NCBI GenBank assembly: GCA_023457255.1
Contig: JAEWMB010000015.1
Coordinates: 15,992-79,991 of the forward strand
Direction: 5' to 3'
From: Bacillota bacterium
Lineage (GTDB): Bacteria > Bacillota > Clostridia > Lachnospirales > Lachnospiraceae
Length of the DNA: 64,000 nt
Within the stretch, counting starts at the first letter, position 1. Each line of letters opens with the position of its first letter. The notes under the pieces are model-generated. The model was not told where the DNA came from. It saw only the letters and a list, made by a program, of their open reading frames with translations, and did not search any database. Positions 16,229 to 23,999 of the stretch are shown here, one piece after another. Both the position numbers and the translations under genes were made by a program.

Positions 16229-18454
16229 ATGCCGATACGTTTATCAGGAATTGCATCGAATATGGATACAGATGCAATTGTAAGAGAGTTAATGAACGCT
16301 CAGAGTTTAAAAAAGACGAAAATTGACAATAAACTTACGAAGCTGCAATGGACAAAAGATATTTGGAAAGATATGAATTCAAAAATATATAAGTTCTATA
16401 CAGGACCATTATCAAAATTAAAGACACAAGGCAGCTATACAACGAAAAAAGCCGTCTCATCCAATGAAAGCAAGGTTACAGTAAAGGCAGGTGCAGGAGC
16501 AGCTACAGGGTCTTACAAGATAAAGGTGAATGAACTTGCAAGTGCTCAATATGTGACAAGCAAGAAGCTAGACTCGTCTCTTGATCTTGGGAGCGGAAAT
16601 ATGTTACCTAGCATAGAAGTAAAAGGTGATACTAAGCTAACAGAATTAGGATTTACGGTGGAAGCAGAGAAAGAAACTGTAATTGAAATTAAAGGAAAGA
16701 CAACGGCAAGTCTTTATATTACTAAAAATACAACCCTGAATGATTTTGTACAGGCGGCTAAGAATGCAGGGTTAAACGCAAGTTATGATGCCACTCAGAA
16801 ACGGCTATTCCTTAGTTCTAAGGAGAGTGGAAAAGAGAATACTTTTGAGATTACTTCAAAAACGGTAGGTATCTCAGAACAAAGAAATGCTTTGCGGGAT
16901 ATTTTAGGCTATCATAATACGAGTGGTGCTGCAAGAATCGATATGGACAAGGCTATTGATGAGTATTTAAAATACAAAGATAGTACTGCGGGCACAGCAA
17001 ATCATAAAGTTTTTCAGGCAGCAGAAAAGAAGATAAAGGAGTATGCCGGAAATAAACTTATTAGTGATTTAAGTAAGTTTTATTATGATAAGACAGGTGG
17101 AACAGACCAAGATAATACATCCTCAAAACTGAATGAATTTTATAAAGAAGCTTCCTTAAAAAGCATCTTCGGGGATGATATTACAGTCGGGAAACTATTA
17201 GAACAAGCTAATGAGGGTGTTGCTGAAGAGAATAAGATATTAAGCGGAAAAGAGGCTGCCGATAAGGCGGAAGCCAAAGTTGTCTCTGAGTTTAATGATA
17301 CAATGGTAGAGGAAGAGAAGCAAAAAGCTATAAAAGAAGCAAGAGAAGCAGCAATTGAGAAAGAAAGAAATAAATTTGCAGCATTCTATCAGAAGCAGCA
17401 AAAAGAATTAGTGACACAATATCCAAATGTATCAGAAGCCTTGAAAGAAAGCCCATATTTTAAAGTACTGGATAGTGTATTCGATAAGACCAATGGAATA
17501 TTGGCAAAGGATTCTGCTCCGGGGGAAATAGCAGTAGGAGCAATTAATACGGACGGACTAAACCGCCTTGGAATTGGAACAGTTACAAAGGATGTTAACG
17601 GTTCTTATAAGTCTGATTTTGGGATTAACGTAGTCAACGCACAAGACAGCGAAATTGAATATAATGGTGCCACATTAGGGGCGAGTTCCAATGTAATAAC
17701 AGTAAATGGTGTAACATTTGAATTGCACTCCGTAACAGAAGGCTCAGAAACTATTTCCCTAACTGTGTCAAATGATGTTGATGCAGTATATGATATGGTT
17801 CGTAGCTTTGTAAAAGGTTACAATGAATTGTTGCAGGAGATGAATACATTATATAATGCAACTTCTTCCAGAGGCTATAATCCGTTAACTGATGATGAAA
17901 AAGAAGCGATGACGGATGGTCAGATAGAGAAGTGGGAGCAGAAGATAAAAGACTCCTTATTACGCCGTGATGATAAATTAAGTGGTATTTTATCCTCTAT
18001 GCGAATGAATATGTCAGGAAGCGTAATGGTGAATGGCAAGAGTTTATCGTTGTCCTCCTTTGGAATAGTAACGGGAGATTATACCGAGAAAGGACTTCTG
18101 CATGTTGCAGGGGATAGTGATGATCCATTATATGCAGGCATTAGTGATAAGTTAAAAAAGGCACTTGAGGAAAATCCTGATGAAGTGATGCAAGTATTAT
18201 CAAAATTGACCGATGGTCTTTATCAAGATATCTCCGGAAAGATGAGAAGTACTTCTCTAAGCAGTGCGTTAACTATCTACAATGATAAAGAGATGACTCA
18301 ATTAGAAACTCGTTATAAAAAGGATTTGGCAACATTGGAAAAGAAATTAAAAGAGATGGAAAATCGTTACTACAAGCAGTTCTCAGCGATGGAATCTGCT
18401 ATGAGTAAATTGAATTCTCAATCTAGCCAGCTATCTAGTATGCTGGGCTTGTAA
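16229..18454 (+). CDS. fliD: Flagellar filament cap protein FliD
   Basis: Forms the cap at the filament tip that helps each flagellin fold and insert. The 741-residue product is long for FliD. It starts with the conserved RLSGIASNMDTDAIVREL and a strand-rich D2/D3 centre from about residue 75. A highly charged helical insert sits near residues 345-400 (E/K/A-rich, including KAIKEAREAAIEKERNKF). The C-terminal helical block has SFVKGYNELLQEMNTLYN (about 530) and a final coil ending SQLSSMLGL. AAGGAGGT at 16213-16220 serves ATG 16229. The helical insert probably forms an extra surface domain. Confidence 0.93.
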   Translation: MPIRLSGIASNMDTDAIVRELMNAQSLKKTKIDNKLTKLQWTKDIWKDMNSKIYKFYTGPLSKLKTQGSYTTKKAVSSNESKVTVKAGAGAATGSYKIKVNELASAQYVTSKKLDSSLDLGSGNMLPSIEVKGDTKLTELGFTVEAEKETVIEIKGKTTASLYITKNTTLNDFVQAAKNAGLNASYDATQKRLFLSSKESGKENTFEITSKTVGISEQRNALRDILGYHNTSGAARIDMDKAIDEYLKYKDSTAGTANHKVFQAAEKKIKEYAGNKLISDLSKFYYDKTGGTDQDNTSSKLNEFYKEASLKSIFGDDITVGKLLEQANEGVAEENKILSGKEAADKAEAKVVSEFNDTMVEEEKQKAIKEAREAAIEKERNKFAAFYQKQQKELVTQYPNVSEALKESPYFKVLDSVFDKTNGILAKDSAPGEIAVGAINTDGLNRLGIGTVTKDVNGSYKSDFGINVVNAQDSEIEYNGATLGASSNVITVNGVTFELHSVTEGSETISLTVSNDVDAVYDMVRSFVKGYNELLQEMNTLYNATSSRGYNPLTDDEKEAMTDGQIEKWEQKIKDSLLRRDDKLSGILSSMRMNMSGSVMVNGKSLSLSSFGIVTGDYTEKGLLHVAGDSDDPLYAGISDKLKKALEENPDEVMQVLSKLTDGLYQDISGKMRSTSLSSALTIYNDKEMTQLETRYKKDLATLEKKLKEMENRYYKQFSAMESAMSKLNSQSSQLSSMLGL

Positions 18455-18481
18455 AAGATGGATAAGTAGGAGGATTTTAAT

Positions 18482-18862
18482 ATGGCTCAAAATGCAGCAA
18501 GTATATATCAAGGAACTAAGGTAAATACGGCTTCTCCGGCAGAGCTGACACTAATGCTTTACGAGGGGGCAATTAAGTTTTGCAACAAAGCATTGTATGG
18601 GTTGGAACAAAATGATTTTGAGAAAGTAAATGAAAATTTGCTAAAGGCTCAGCGAATTATTACGGAACTTCGATCAACCCTGGACTTTAAATATGGAATT
18701 GCAGAGGAGTTTGAGATAGTTTATGATTACATTTACCGAAGATTAGTTGAGGCTAATCTAAGGAAAGATAAGGAAATCTTAGAAGAGGCTCTTGACTATA
18801 TCCGTCAGATGAGGGATACATGGAAAGAAGTTATGAAAAAAAATAATTTATATGTGCAATAA
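18482..18862 (+). CDS. fliS: Flagellin export chaperone FliS
   Basis: A 126-residue four-helix protein that binds the C-terminus of flagellin in the cytoplasm and prevents early polymerisation. The family opening YQGTKVNTASPAELTLMLYEGAIKF (about residues 9-33) is complete. A later IVYDYIYRRLVEANLRKDKEIL segment and a C-terminal tryptophan helix (DTWKEVM) also match. AGGAGG precedes ATG 18482. It sits between fliD and the flagellin genes, the usual place. Confidence 0.95.
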   Translation: MAQNAASIYQGTKVNTASPAELTLMLYEGAIKFCNKALYGLEQNDFEKVNENLLKAQRIITELRSTLDFKYGIAEEFEIVYDYIYRRLVEANLRKDKEILEEALDYIRQMRDTWKEVMKKNNLYVQ

Positions 18863-18871
18863 CTAATAGAG

Positions 18872-18917
18872 AGCCGTTATGATGATAGGGTTATGAAGTC
18901 TAATTGTCATAACGGCT
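18872..18917 (+). promoter_or_regulatory. Hairpin between fliS and the next flagellar gene
   Basis: AGCCGTTATGA (18872-18882) and TCATAACGGCT (18907-18917) form a perfect eleven-pair stem with a 24-base loop. No T run follows, so it may be a processing or stabilising hairpin rather than a terminator. Confidence 0.55.
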
Positions 18918-18963
18918 AGAATTATTTTGGAAAACATAATTGAAGTGCTTGAAAGGAGGTTTT

Positions 18964-19434
18964 ATGGGATACGAGAAACTTCTGGAATTGAAAGAAATCA
19001 TGGAAAAAAAGAAGGAATGCTTACAAGAAATTTTACTTACGGCAAAAGTACAAGCGGAGTTAATTCTTACAAATGAGGATGAATTAGATCTATTCGGTGA
19101 ATACATCGGTGAAAAAGAAAACTTAATCCGTACTCTTAATCAGATAAGTGAGGAGCACGAGGAATTGATAAAGGTAAGTGCTGGGGCTGACTTATGGGAC
19201 AATAATCAGGATATGGTACGGCAAGTAAATCGATTGAATCAGGAAATTATTTCACTTAGCAGAGAAATCGAGAAGTTAGAAGAAAAGAGTAAAGAAAACT
19301 TTGAATCGTATATAAGGCAAGAGAGCGAAAAGATAAAAAGCTTTCGTTTAAATAATCAGATAACTTCAAGTTACTATAAAAGTATGAATGGTGTCCAATT
19401 AGAAGGATCTTACTTTATGGATAAAAGAAAGTAA
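18964..19434 (+). CDS. FlgN/FliT-like flagellar chaperone candidate (second)
   Basis: A 156-residue, strongly helical protein immediately before the flagellins. Charged heptads run through residues 1-50 and 85-125 (LNQEIISLSREIEKLEEK). The tail SSYYKSMNGVQ...FMDKRK matches the tail pattern of the protein encoded at 15132. That shared ending and the position suggest a flagellar export chaperone of the FlgN/FliT type. I chose ATG 18964, four bases after the strong AAAGGAGGT at 18952-18960. A long hairpin separates it from fliS. The client is unknown. Confidence 0.65.
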   Translation: MGYEKLLELKEIMEKKKECLQEILLTAKVQAELILTNEDELDLFGEYIGEKENLIRTLNQISEEHEELIKVSAGADLWDNNQDMVRQVNRLNQEIISLSREIEKLEEKSKENFESYIRQESEKIKSFRLNNQITSSYYKSMNGVQLEGSYFMDKRK

Positions 19435-19491
19435 GTAAAAATAAGAAAAAGGAAGATTAAAAAAATACAGAAAAGTCATAAAATAATACTG

Positions 19492-19519
19492 TTAATTTTT
19501 CTCTATTTCATTTCGATAT
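19492..19519 (+). promoter_or_regulatory. Sigma-28-type promoter of flagellin 1
   Basis: TTAA (19492-19495), 16 bases, TTCGATAT (19512-19519). The same arrangement with a different spacer sequence precedes the second flagellin, so the boxes but not the spacer are conserved. Confidence 0.7.
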
Positions 19520-19568
19520 ATAGAATAAGTAAAGCAAAAGCCTTTACTGGATAGTTAAGAAAAAATAT

Positions 19569-19602
19569 CAGCGGCACGGATGCTGCTGAACATTCAAGGA
19601 GG
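19569..19602 (+). promoter_or_regulatory. Predicted CsrA-binding leader of flagellin 1
   Basis: CAGCGGCA (19569-19576) pairs with TGCTGCTG (19581-19588), eight pairs with one G-U, leaving the tetraloop CGGA. Eleven bases downstream the Shine-Dalgarno AAGGAGG (19596-19602) holds a second GGA. One looped GGA plus one in the ribosome site is the known CsrA arrangement in the Bacillus hag leader. Confidence 0.65.
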
Positions 19603-19609
19603 AAATGAT

Positions 19610-20440
19610 ATGATTATTCAACACAATATGACATCTGCAAATACGAACAGACAGTTAGGCATTACAACTGGTAACCTAGCAAAATCCAGCGAAAAGTTAT
19701 CTTCTGGTTACAGAATTAACCGTGCTGGTGATGATGCAGCTGGACTTTCTATCTCTGAAAAGATGAGAGGACAGATTCGTGGTTTGGATCAGGCATCACA
19801 GAATGCTCAGGATGGTATTTCTATGATTCAGACAGCAGAAGGTGCGCTAAATGAAGTACACAGTATTATTCAAAGAGTGCGTGAGTTAACAGTACAGGCT
19901 GCCAACGATACAAACGTATCTGTTGACCGTGGAGCGATTTCTAAGGAAATCACACAGTTAGCAAGTGAAATTGACCGTATCGGTGGTTCTACAGAGTTTA
20001 ATACCCAGAAGTTATTAACAAGCAATAAGGACTATAAGTTCCAGGTTGGTGCGAATTCAGGCCAGAACAATATTACCGTTGCTATGAAGGAAGTAACGAG
20101 TACAGTGTTAGGAATTAATGGTGTAAGCGGAGTTATTAGCGGATCTTCTGCTAGCAGTGATGATATTACAGCAGAGATAGAAAAGGTTAACACTGCATTA
20201 GAGACAGTATCTGGCTGGAGATCAGATTTAGGTTCTGTTCAGAATCGTTTAGAGCATACTATCGCAAATGCGGATAACACTTCTGAGAATTTACAGGCTT
20301 CCGAATCTCGTATCCGTGACGTTAATATGGCAAAAGAGATGGTTAAATACTCGAAAGACAATATCCTTCAGCAAGCTGCTCAATCTATGCTTGCTCAGGC
20401 AAATCAGTCTACACAGGGTGTATTATCTTTATTAAGATAA
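19610..20440 (+). CDS. Flagellin, filament subunit (copy 1)
   Basis: A 276-residue, short flagellin exported to form the filament. N-terminal D0/D1 (residues 1-135) begins MIIQHNMTSANTNRQLGI and includes KLSSGYRINRAGDDAAGLSIS. The C-terminal D0 ends LAQANQSTQGVLSLLR. There is almost no D2/D3: only about residues 150-195 are variable. The segment QRVRELTVQAANDT matches the region that mammalian TLR5 recognises in beta/gamma-proteobacterial-type flagellins. I chose ATG 19610, seven bases after AAGGAGG; the in-frame ATG at 19580 lies inside the leader hairpin. FliS, FliW and CsrA encoded upstream are its expected regulators. Confidence 0.96.
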   Translation: MIIQHNMTSANTNRQLGITTGNLAKSSEKLSSGYRINRAGDDAAGLSISEKMRGQIRGLDQASQNAQDGISMIQTAEGALNEVHSIIQRVRELTVQAANDTNVSVDRGAISKEITQLASEIDRIGGSTEFNTQKLLTSNKDYKFQVGANSGQNNITVAMKEVTSTVLGINGVSGVISGSSASSDDITAEIEKVNTALETVSGWRSDLGSVQNRLEHTIANADNTSENLQASESRIRDVNMAKEMVKYSKDNILQQAAQSMLAQANQSTQGVLSLLR

Positions 20441-20470
20441 TTAACAGAATATTTAGACTAAAAAATTAAG

Positions 20471-20508
20471 AAAAGAAGTGCTGCATATTTTGGTGCAGCA
20501 CTTCTTTT
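20471..20508 (+). terminator. Terminator of flagellin 1
   Basis: AAAAGAAGTGCTGCA (20471-20485) pairs with TGCAGCACTTCTTTT (20494-20508), a fifteen-pair perfect stem whose end supplies the T tract. Confidence 0.88.
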
Positions 20509-20735
20509 AGATTAGGAAAGTTATCAAAGCGGTAAGCAGAAAATATTGCTTGACATACCAACAAGCAATGAGTATGGATATGCTGCGAATATCGGCTCTG
20601 TAAGGAAAATCATGTATTTAAGATGAAACCATCTAAAGTCTGGAAGAAGTATGTCCGAATATGCCAGAGAAAAAATAGACACAAGAGATAGGTAGGAAGA
20701 TTAAAAAAATACAGGAAAATAATAAGATAATACTA
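20509..20735. other. Spacer between the two flagellin units
   Basis: No ORF or RNA is recognised here. The sequence from 20695 onward matches the 5' flank of unit 1. A TTGACA at 20550 has no convincing -10 partner. Confidence 0.4.
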
Positions 20736-20763
20736 TTAATTTTATGGGACTTTTATTCGATAT
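20736..20763 (+). promoter_or_regulatory. Sigma-28-type promoter of flagellin 2
   Basis: TTAA (20736-20739), 16 bases, TTCGATAT (20756-20763), identical boxes and spacing to flagellin 1. Confidence 0.7.
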
Positions 20764-20812
20764 ATAGAATAAGTAAAGCGAATGCTTCTACTGCTCATAA
20801 GAGCCAAAATAT

Positions 20813-20846
20813 CAGCGGCATGGATGCTGCTGAACATTCAAGGAGG
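20813..20846 (+). promoter_or_regulatory. Predicted CsrA-binding leader of flagellin 2
   Basis: The same hairpin as in flagellin 1: CAGCGGCA (20813-20820), loop TGGA, TGCTGCTG (20825-20832), then AAGGAGG at 20840-20846. The only loop difference (C to T) leaves GGA intact. Confidence 0.65.
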
Positions 20847-20853
20847 AAATGAT

Positions 20854-21690
20854 ATGATTATTCAACACAATATGACATCTGCGAATACGAACAGACAATT
20901 AGGCATTACAACTGGTAACTTAGCAAAATCCAGTGAGAAATTATCTTCTGGTTATAGAATTAACCGTGCTGGTGATGATGCGGCTGGTCTTTCTATCTCT
21001 GAAAAGATGAGAGGACAGATTCGTGGTTTGGATCAGGCATCACAGAATGCTCAGGATGGTATTTCTATGATTCAGACAGCAGAAGGTGCGTTAAATGAAG
21101 TACACAGTATTATTCAAAGAATGCGTGAATTAACTGTACAGGCTTCAAACGATACCAACGTAAGTGTAGATCGTGGAGCAATCGCAAAAGAAATTAAGCA
21201 GTTATCTGCTGAAATCACTCGTATCGGTGGTTCTACAGAGTTTAACACACAAAAAATATTAAACAGCGATAAAACCTATAAGTTCCAGGTTGGAGCGAAC
21301 AATGGACAGAACAACATTTCAGTTGAAATGAAGAAAGTTGACGCTGCTTCTCTTGATTTAGAGGATGCTGATGTTGCAACTATCATTGAAGGTGCTACTG
21401 CTACAAGTGATCAGATTACTGCAACAATTAAAACAGTAAATGACGCATTAGAGAAAGTTTCCGAATGGAGATCAGATTTAGGTTCTGTTCAGAATCGTTT
21501 AGAGCATACTATTGCAAATGCGGATAATACTTCTGAGAACTTACAGGCTTCCGAATCTCGTATCCGTGACGTTAACATGGCAAAAGAGATGGTTAAATAC
21601 TCGAAAGACAATATCCTTCAGCAGGCTGCTCAATCTATGCTTGCTCAGGCAAATCAGTCTACACAGGGTGTATTATCTTTATTAAGATAA
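20854..21690 (+). CDS. Flagellin, filament subunit (copy 2)
   Basis: A 278-residue flagellin in tandem with copy 1. The conserved ends are identical or nearly so: MIIQHNMTSANTNRQ at the start, and the whole C-terminal stretch from SDLGSVQNRLEHTIANAD to the last residue. The middle, about residues 135-200, differs and carries more acidic residues (LDLEDADVATIIEGATATS). It has its own sigma-28-type promoter, CsrA-type leader and terminator, so it can be expressed alone. I chose ATG 20854, seven bases after AAGGAGG. Having two near-identical subunits suggests gene-dosage or minor antigenic differences; functional division is not evident. Confidence 0.96.
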   Translation: MIIQHNMTSANTNRQLGITTGNLAKSSEKLSSGYRINRAGDDAAGLSISEKMRGQIRGLDQASQNAQDGISMIQTAEGALNEVHSIIQRMRELTVQASNDTNVSVDRGAIAKEIKQLSAEITRIGGSTEFNTQKILNSDKTYKFQVGANNGQNNISVEMKKVDAASLDLEDADVATIIEGATATSDQITATIKTVNDALEKVSEWRSDLGSVQNRLEHTIANADNTSENLQASESRIRDVNMAKEMVKYSKDNILQQAAQSMLAQANQSTQGVLSLLR

Positions 21691-21728
21691 TTAACGTTAA
21701 CAGAAATATTTAAGCTAAAAAATTTAGG

Positions 21729-21766
21729 AAAAGAAGTGCTGCGTATTCTACTGCGGCACTTCTTTT
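21729..21766 (+). terminator. Terminator of flagellin 2
   Basis: AAAAGAAGTGCTGC (21729-21742) pairs with GCGGCACTTCTTTT (21753-21766) with one G-U, loop of ten bases. It is homologous to the flagellin 1 terminator, and the stem change A to G keeps pairing. Confidence 0.85.
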
Positions 21767-21940
21767 CAATTACGAAACTTCTTATGCTTTTTAGCGGACC
21801 GCGGGAGTCAACGAAAGTTTTATTTCCTTGGCATTCCAAATGATACTATTATGGTGATTTGAATAGATACCGAAAAAACATTCGTAAAGAGCAGGCTCTT
21901 CTGGAATCGTAAGATTTTTACATGAATTTGATTTTTAAGC

Positions 21941-21968
21941 TAAATAGCTTCTTAGGTTTTGTCGATAA
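21941..21968 (+). promoter_or_regulatory. Sigma-28-type promoter of the secreted protein gene
   Basis: TAAA (21941-21944), 16 bases, GTCGATAA (21961-21968) matches the flagellar sigma-28 consensus at 4/4 and 7/8 positions. It lies 88 bases upstream of the gene at 22056, which suggests that this gene belongs to the late flagellar regulon. Confidence 0.7.
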
Positions 21969-22055
21969 CTATACTGATAGGAAATACAAAGTAAAATTTT
22001 ACCACTTAATATGGTGAAGTAATATAGTGATTGCAGAAGAAAAAGGAGAGTGGAT

Positions 22056-23846
22056 ATGAGAGTGGAATTTAATGAACATAGTAGATGGAAGGAAAAATTA
22101 AGTAGAGTCACATTCATTCAGTTTCTAGGTTGTTTTCTATTATTGTTCTTGTTTACTGCAAGCTTGACTGCTTTTGGCAAGACAGGCAAAAGTATTACAT
22201 ACAGTGATATCACCATCGACCATACAAGGAAAGAAATAAGAATATCAGTTCAGCCGGGAGATACAATTCTTTACTGTGATGCAAAAAAACTTGATTGGAT
22301 GGAAGCAATCACAATGCCTGATGGAAGCAATTCTGTTGCGGTCATTGATATTTCCTGGATTAACCGTTCCAAAGAATTTATTCTTGGTCTTAAGGATTCA
22401 AGTGAGTCCTCGAATGACGCCATGATTCAAATTAATTTACTTCCCAGAGAAGAAAGCCTGAAAGCAGGGTTAAGCGGACAATCTGTCGTTATCGATAAAG
22501 TTGTGAGCAAGCCTTTAGAAGTAGTATACCCAAGTACTTATACCATTAATGAAGTATGCAAAGAGTATGGTTATATTTACTTTTATACAGGCAGTGGTTA
22601 CTCTGCAAGATATTACGAAGGATATGATAACATTGAATGGAAGAATGGCGCAGAGGGAGCATGGAGAGATTTTGAAGAATTTAATCCGGCGCTTTATGCA
22701 AACAGAGGTGCTTCCATATATTTTAGGGTAAAATCCTCTGGGGAAGAAAAGTTGACTAGCGTTGTTGACCAGCAAGGCGTATATGTTACAAAAGGTGCTC
22801 CTGCAGGAAAAGAAGTACGTTTAAGCTATACGAAGCTTACCAATGCTCCTAAGGTGGTTTTAGATGGCAGTGGTTTAACCGTTGGTCTACGAGCTGGTTA
22901 CGAATATAGAATCTTGCCGGACGGTGATTGGGTTAATGTTGTAGATGCACATGCAAATGCATTAGGAAAAATTGAACCTGTTTCTTTGTATTCGCTATAT
23001 AAGCAATACGATGTGAGTGATAGTTTAAAGAACGTAAAATTTCCTTTCCAATATCAAGAGTTTGACATGGAAGTAAGAATTGCAGCCACTTCAAAAAAAC
23101 CATCCTCCAAGATATTTGATATTCATGTGATAGCACCAAAGACTGCGGAACCGGCAGGTATTGAAATATCTTACACATTGCCGTATAGCAAAGAAAGCGG
23201 AATTATGCTTATTAATTCGAATCAGGATAGCTATCAAATCGCATTGATTAGTGGGAAGTACTGCGGAGGAGTAAATTCTTTTGATGCTTCTAAAGTGGAT
23301 TATTCGAACGCTAGATGGTACACTGTGAAGTCAGGAACGAAAGAAAAGCCATCCACCGTGAAAATTCCTGCTTCTGTGTATACGGGAAAAAACGAAATAG
23401 AGCAGCCAATACTTATTTACCGTATTGCACCGGTCAAGGAATCGAAAACACAAAAACAAGTGATTGCATCTAAGGCTCTTGCAGTTAATTTACCGACAGA
23501 GTTAGTTCAGACAGCAGCAGATTCCGTAGAATCTAAGGTTGAACTTGTGCAAGGTACTGTAACCGAAGGTAAAATCGAAGTCTCTACTACGAATGTTTCA
23601 GTTGGAGCAGCTCCGAAAGTTTCTGCTCTTAAAAAGCCAAATGGCGTTACAATTACAGCAGATAAAGTAAAAACAGATGGAAAGTTTACGATTACAGTGA
23701 AAATATCAAGTTCTGCTCCGGTAGTAGAATCTTATAAATTTACGGTAACAATAGAAGGTTTAAAGAAGGAGTACACAGTTATTATAAAGGAGAAACCAGC
23801 AGTACCATCTCCTACTCCAACCGTAACCCCAACACCTGCTCCTTAA
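22056..23846 (+). CDS. Secreted protein of unknown function, likely sigma-28 controlled
   Basis: I do not recognise this 596-residue protein. A basic N-terminus (RWKEKLSRV) precedes a hydrophobic segment of about residues 18-40 (FLGCFLLLFLFTASLTAF) that looks like a signal peptide or uncleaved anchor. The rest is strand-rich and repeatedly uses short Ig-like or Gram-positive surface-type segments. The last 100 residues include KFTITVKISSSAPVVESYKF and end in a Pro/Thr tail (PSPTPTVTPTPAP) that normally links two domains but here closes the protein. ATG 22056 has AGGAG seven bases upstream. A sigma-28-type promoter and the position after the flagellins suggest a motility- or adhesion-related role. 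This is inference only. Confidence 0.7.
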   Translation: MRVEFNEHSRWKEKLSRVTFIQFLGCFLLLFLFTASLTAFGKTGKSITYSDITIDHTRKEIRISVQPGDTILYCDAKKLDWMEAITMPDGSNSVAVIDISWINRSKEFILGLKDSSESSNDAMIQINLLPREESLKAGLSGQSVVIDKVVSKPLEVVYPSTYTINEVCKEYGYIYFYTGSGYSARYYEGYDNIEWKNGAEGAWRDFEEFNPALYANRGASIYFRVKSSGEEKLTSVVDQQGVYVTKGAPAGKEVRLSYTKLTNAPKVVLDGSGLTVGLRAGYEYRILPDGDWVNVVDAHANALGKIEPVSLYSLYKQYDVSDSLKNVKFPFQYQEFDMEVRIAATSKKPSSKIFDIHVIAPKTAEPAGIEISYTLPYSKESGIMLINSNQDSYQIALISGKYCGGVNSFDASKVDYSNARWYTVKSGTKEKPSTVKIPASVYTGKNEIEQPILIYRIAPVKESKTQKQVIASKALAVNLPTELVQTAADSVESKVELVQGTVTEGKIEVSTTNVSVGAAPKVSALKKPNGVTITADKVKTDGKFTITVKISSSAPVVESYKFTVTIEGLKKEYTVIIKEKPAVPSPTPTVTPTPAP

Positions 23847-23923
23847 GATACCATTCTGCTTTCATGATTCAGAAGCTGTAATTGCTAATTCTATTAATTT
23901 TTATAATAAATTGAAATCTAGGT

Positions 23924-23999
23924 AATCCGCCCATATTCTGATATAATAATTGGTATTAAGAACAATACTGATTAATTGGAGGAATCATATGGGCGGATT
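23924..23999 (+). repeat. Perfect 13-base inverted repeat around promoter and start of the PurF-like gene
   Basis: AATCCGCCCATAT (23924-23936) is the exact reverse complement of ATATGGGCGGATT (23987-23999). The right arm contains the ATG of the next gene; the left arm lies upstream of its -10 box. Fifty bases separate the arms and include the Shine-Dalgarno. Confidence 0.75.
23939..23947 (+). promoter_or_regulatory. Extended -10 promoter of the PurF-like gene
   Basis: TG-A-TATAAT at 23939-23947 is an extended -10 element. No good -35 box is present. Transcription would start near 23954, leaving a leader of about 35 bases. Confidence 0.5.

Larger units (their letters stand above)
19451..21766 (+). 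repeat. Tandem duplication carrying the two flagellin genes
   Basis: Unit 1 (about 19451-20508) and unit 2 (about 20695-21766) share promoter, leader, coding region and terminator, offset by 1244 bases at the 5' end. The first 280 or so coding bases and the last 230 or so are nearly identical. The central coding region and the segment 20509-20694 are not. Confidence 0.85.
21691..22055. other. 365-base intergenic region after the flagellins
   Basis: Contains the flagellin 2 terminator at its start and a sigma-28-type promoter near its end. The segment about 21775-21935 shows no ORF or structure I recognise. Confidence 0.5.

Noticed and set aside
20550..20578. TTGACA-N17-TATGGA in the spacer between flagellins
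   Set aside because: Poor -10 box and no gene at a suitable distance before the real sigma-28-type promoter.
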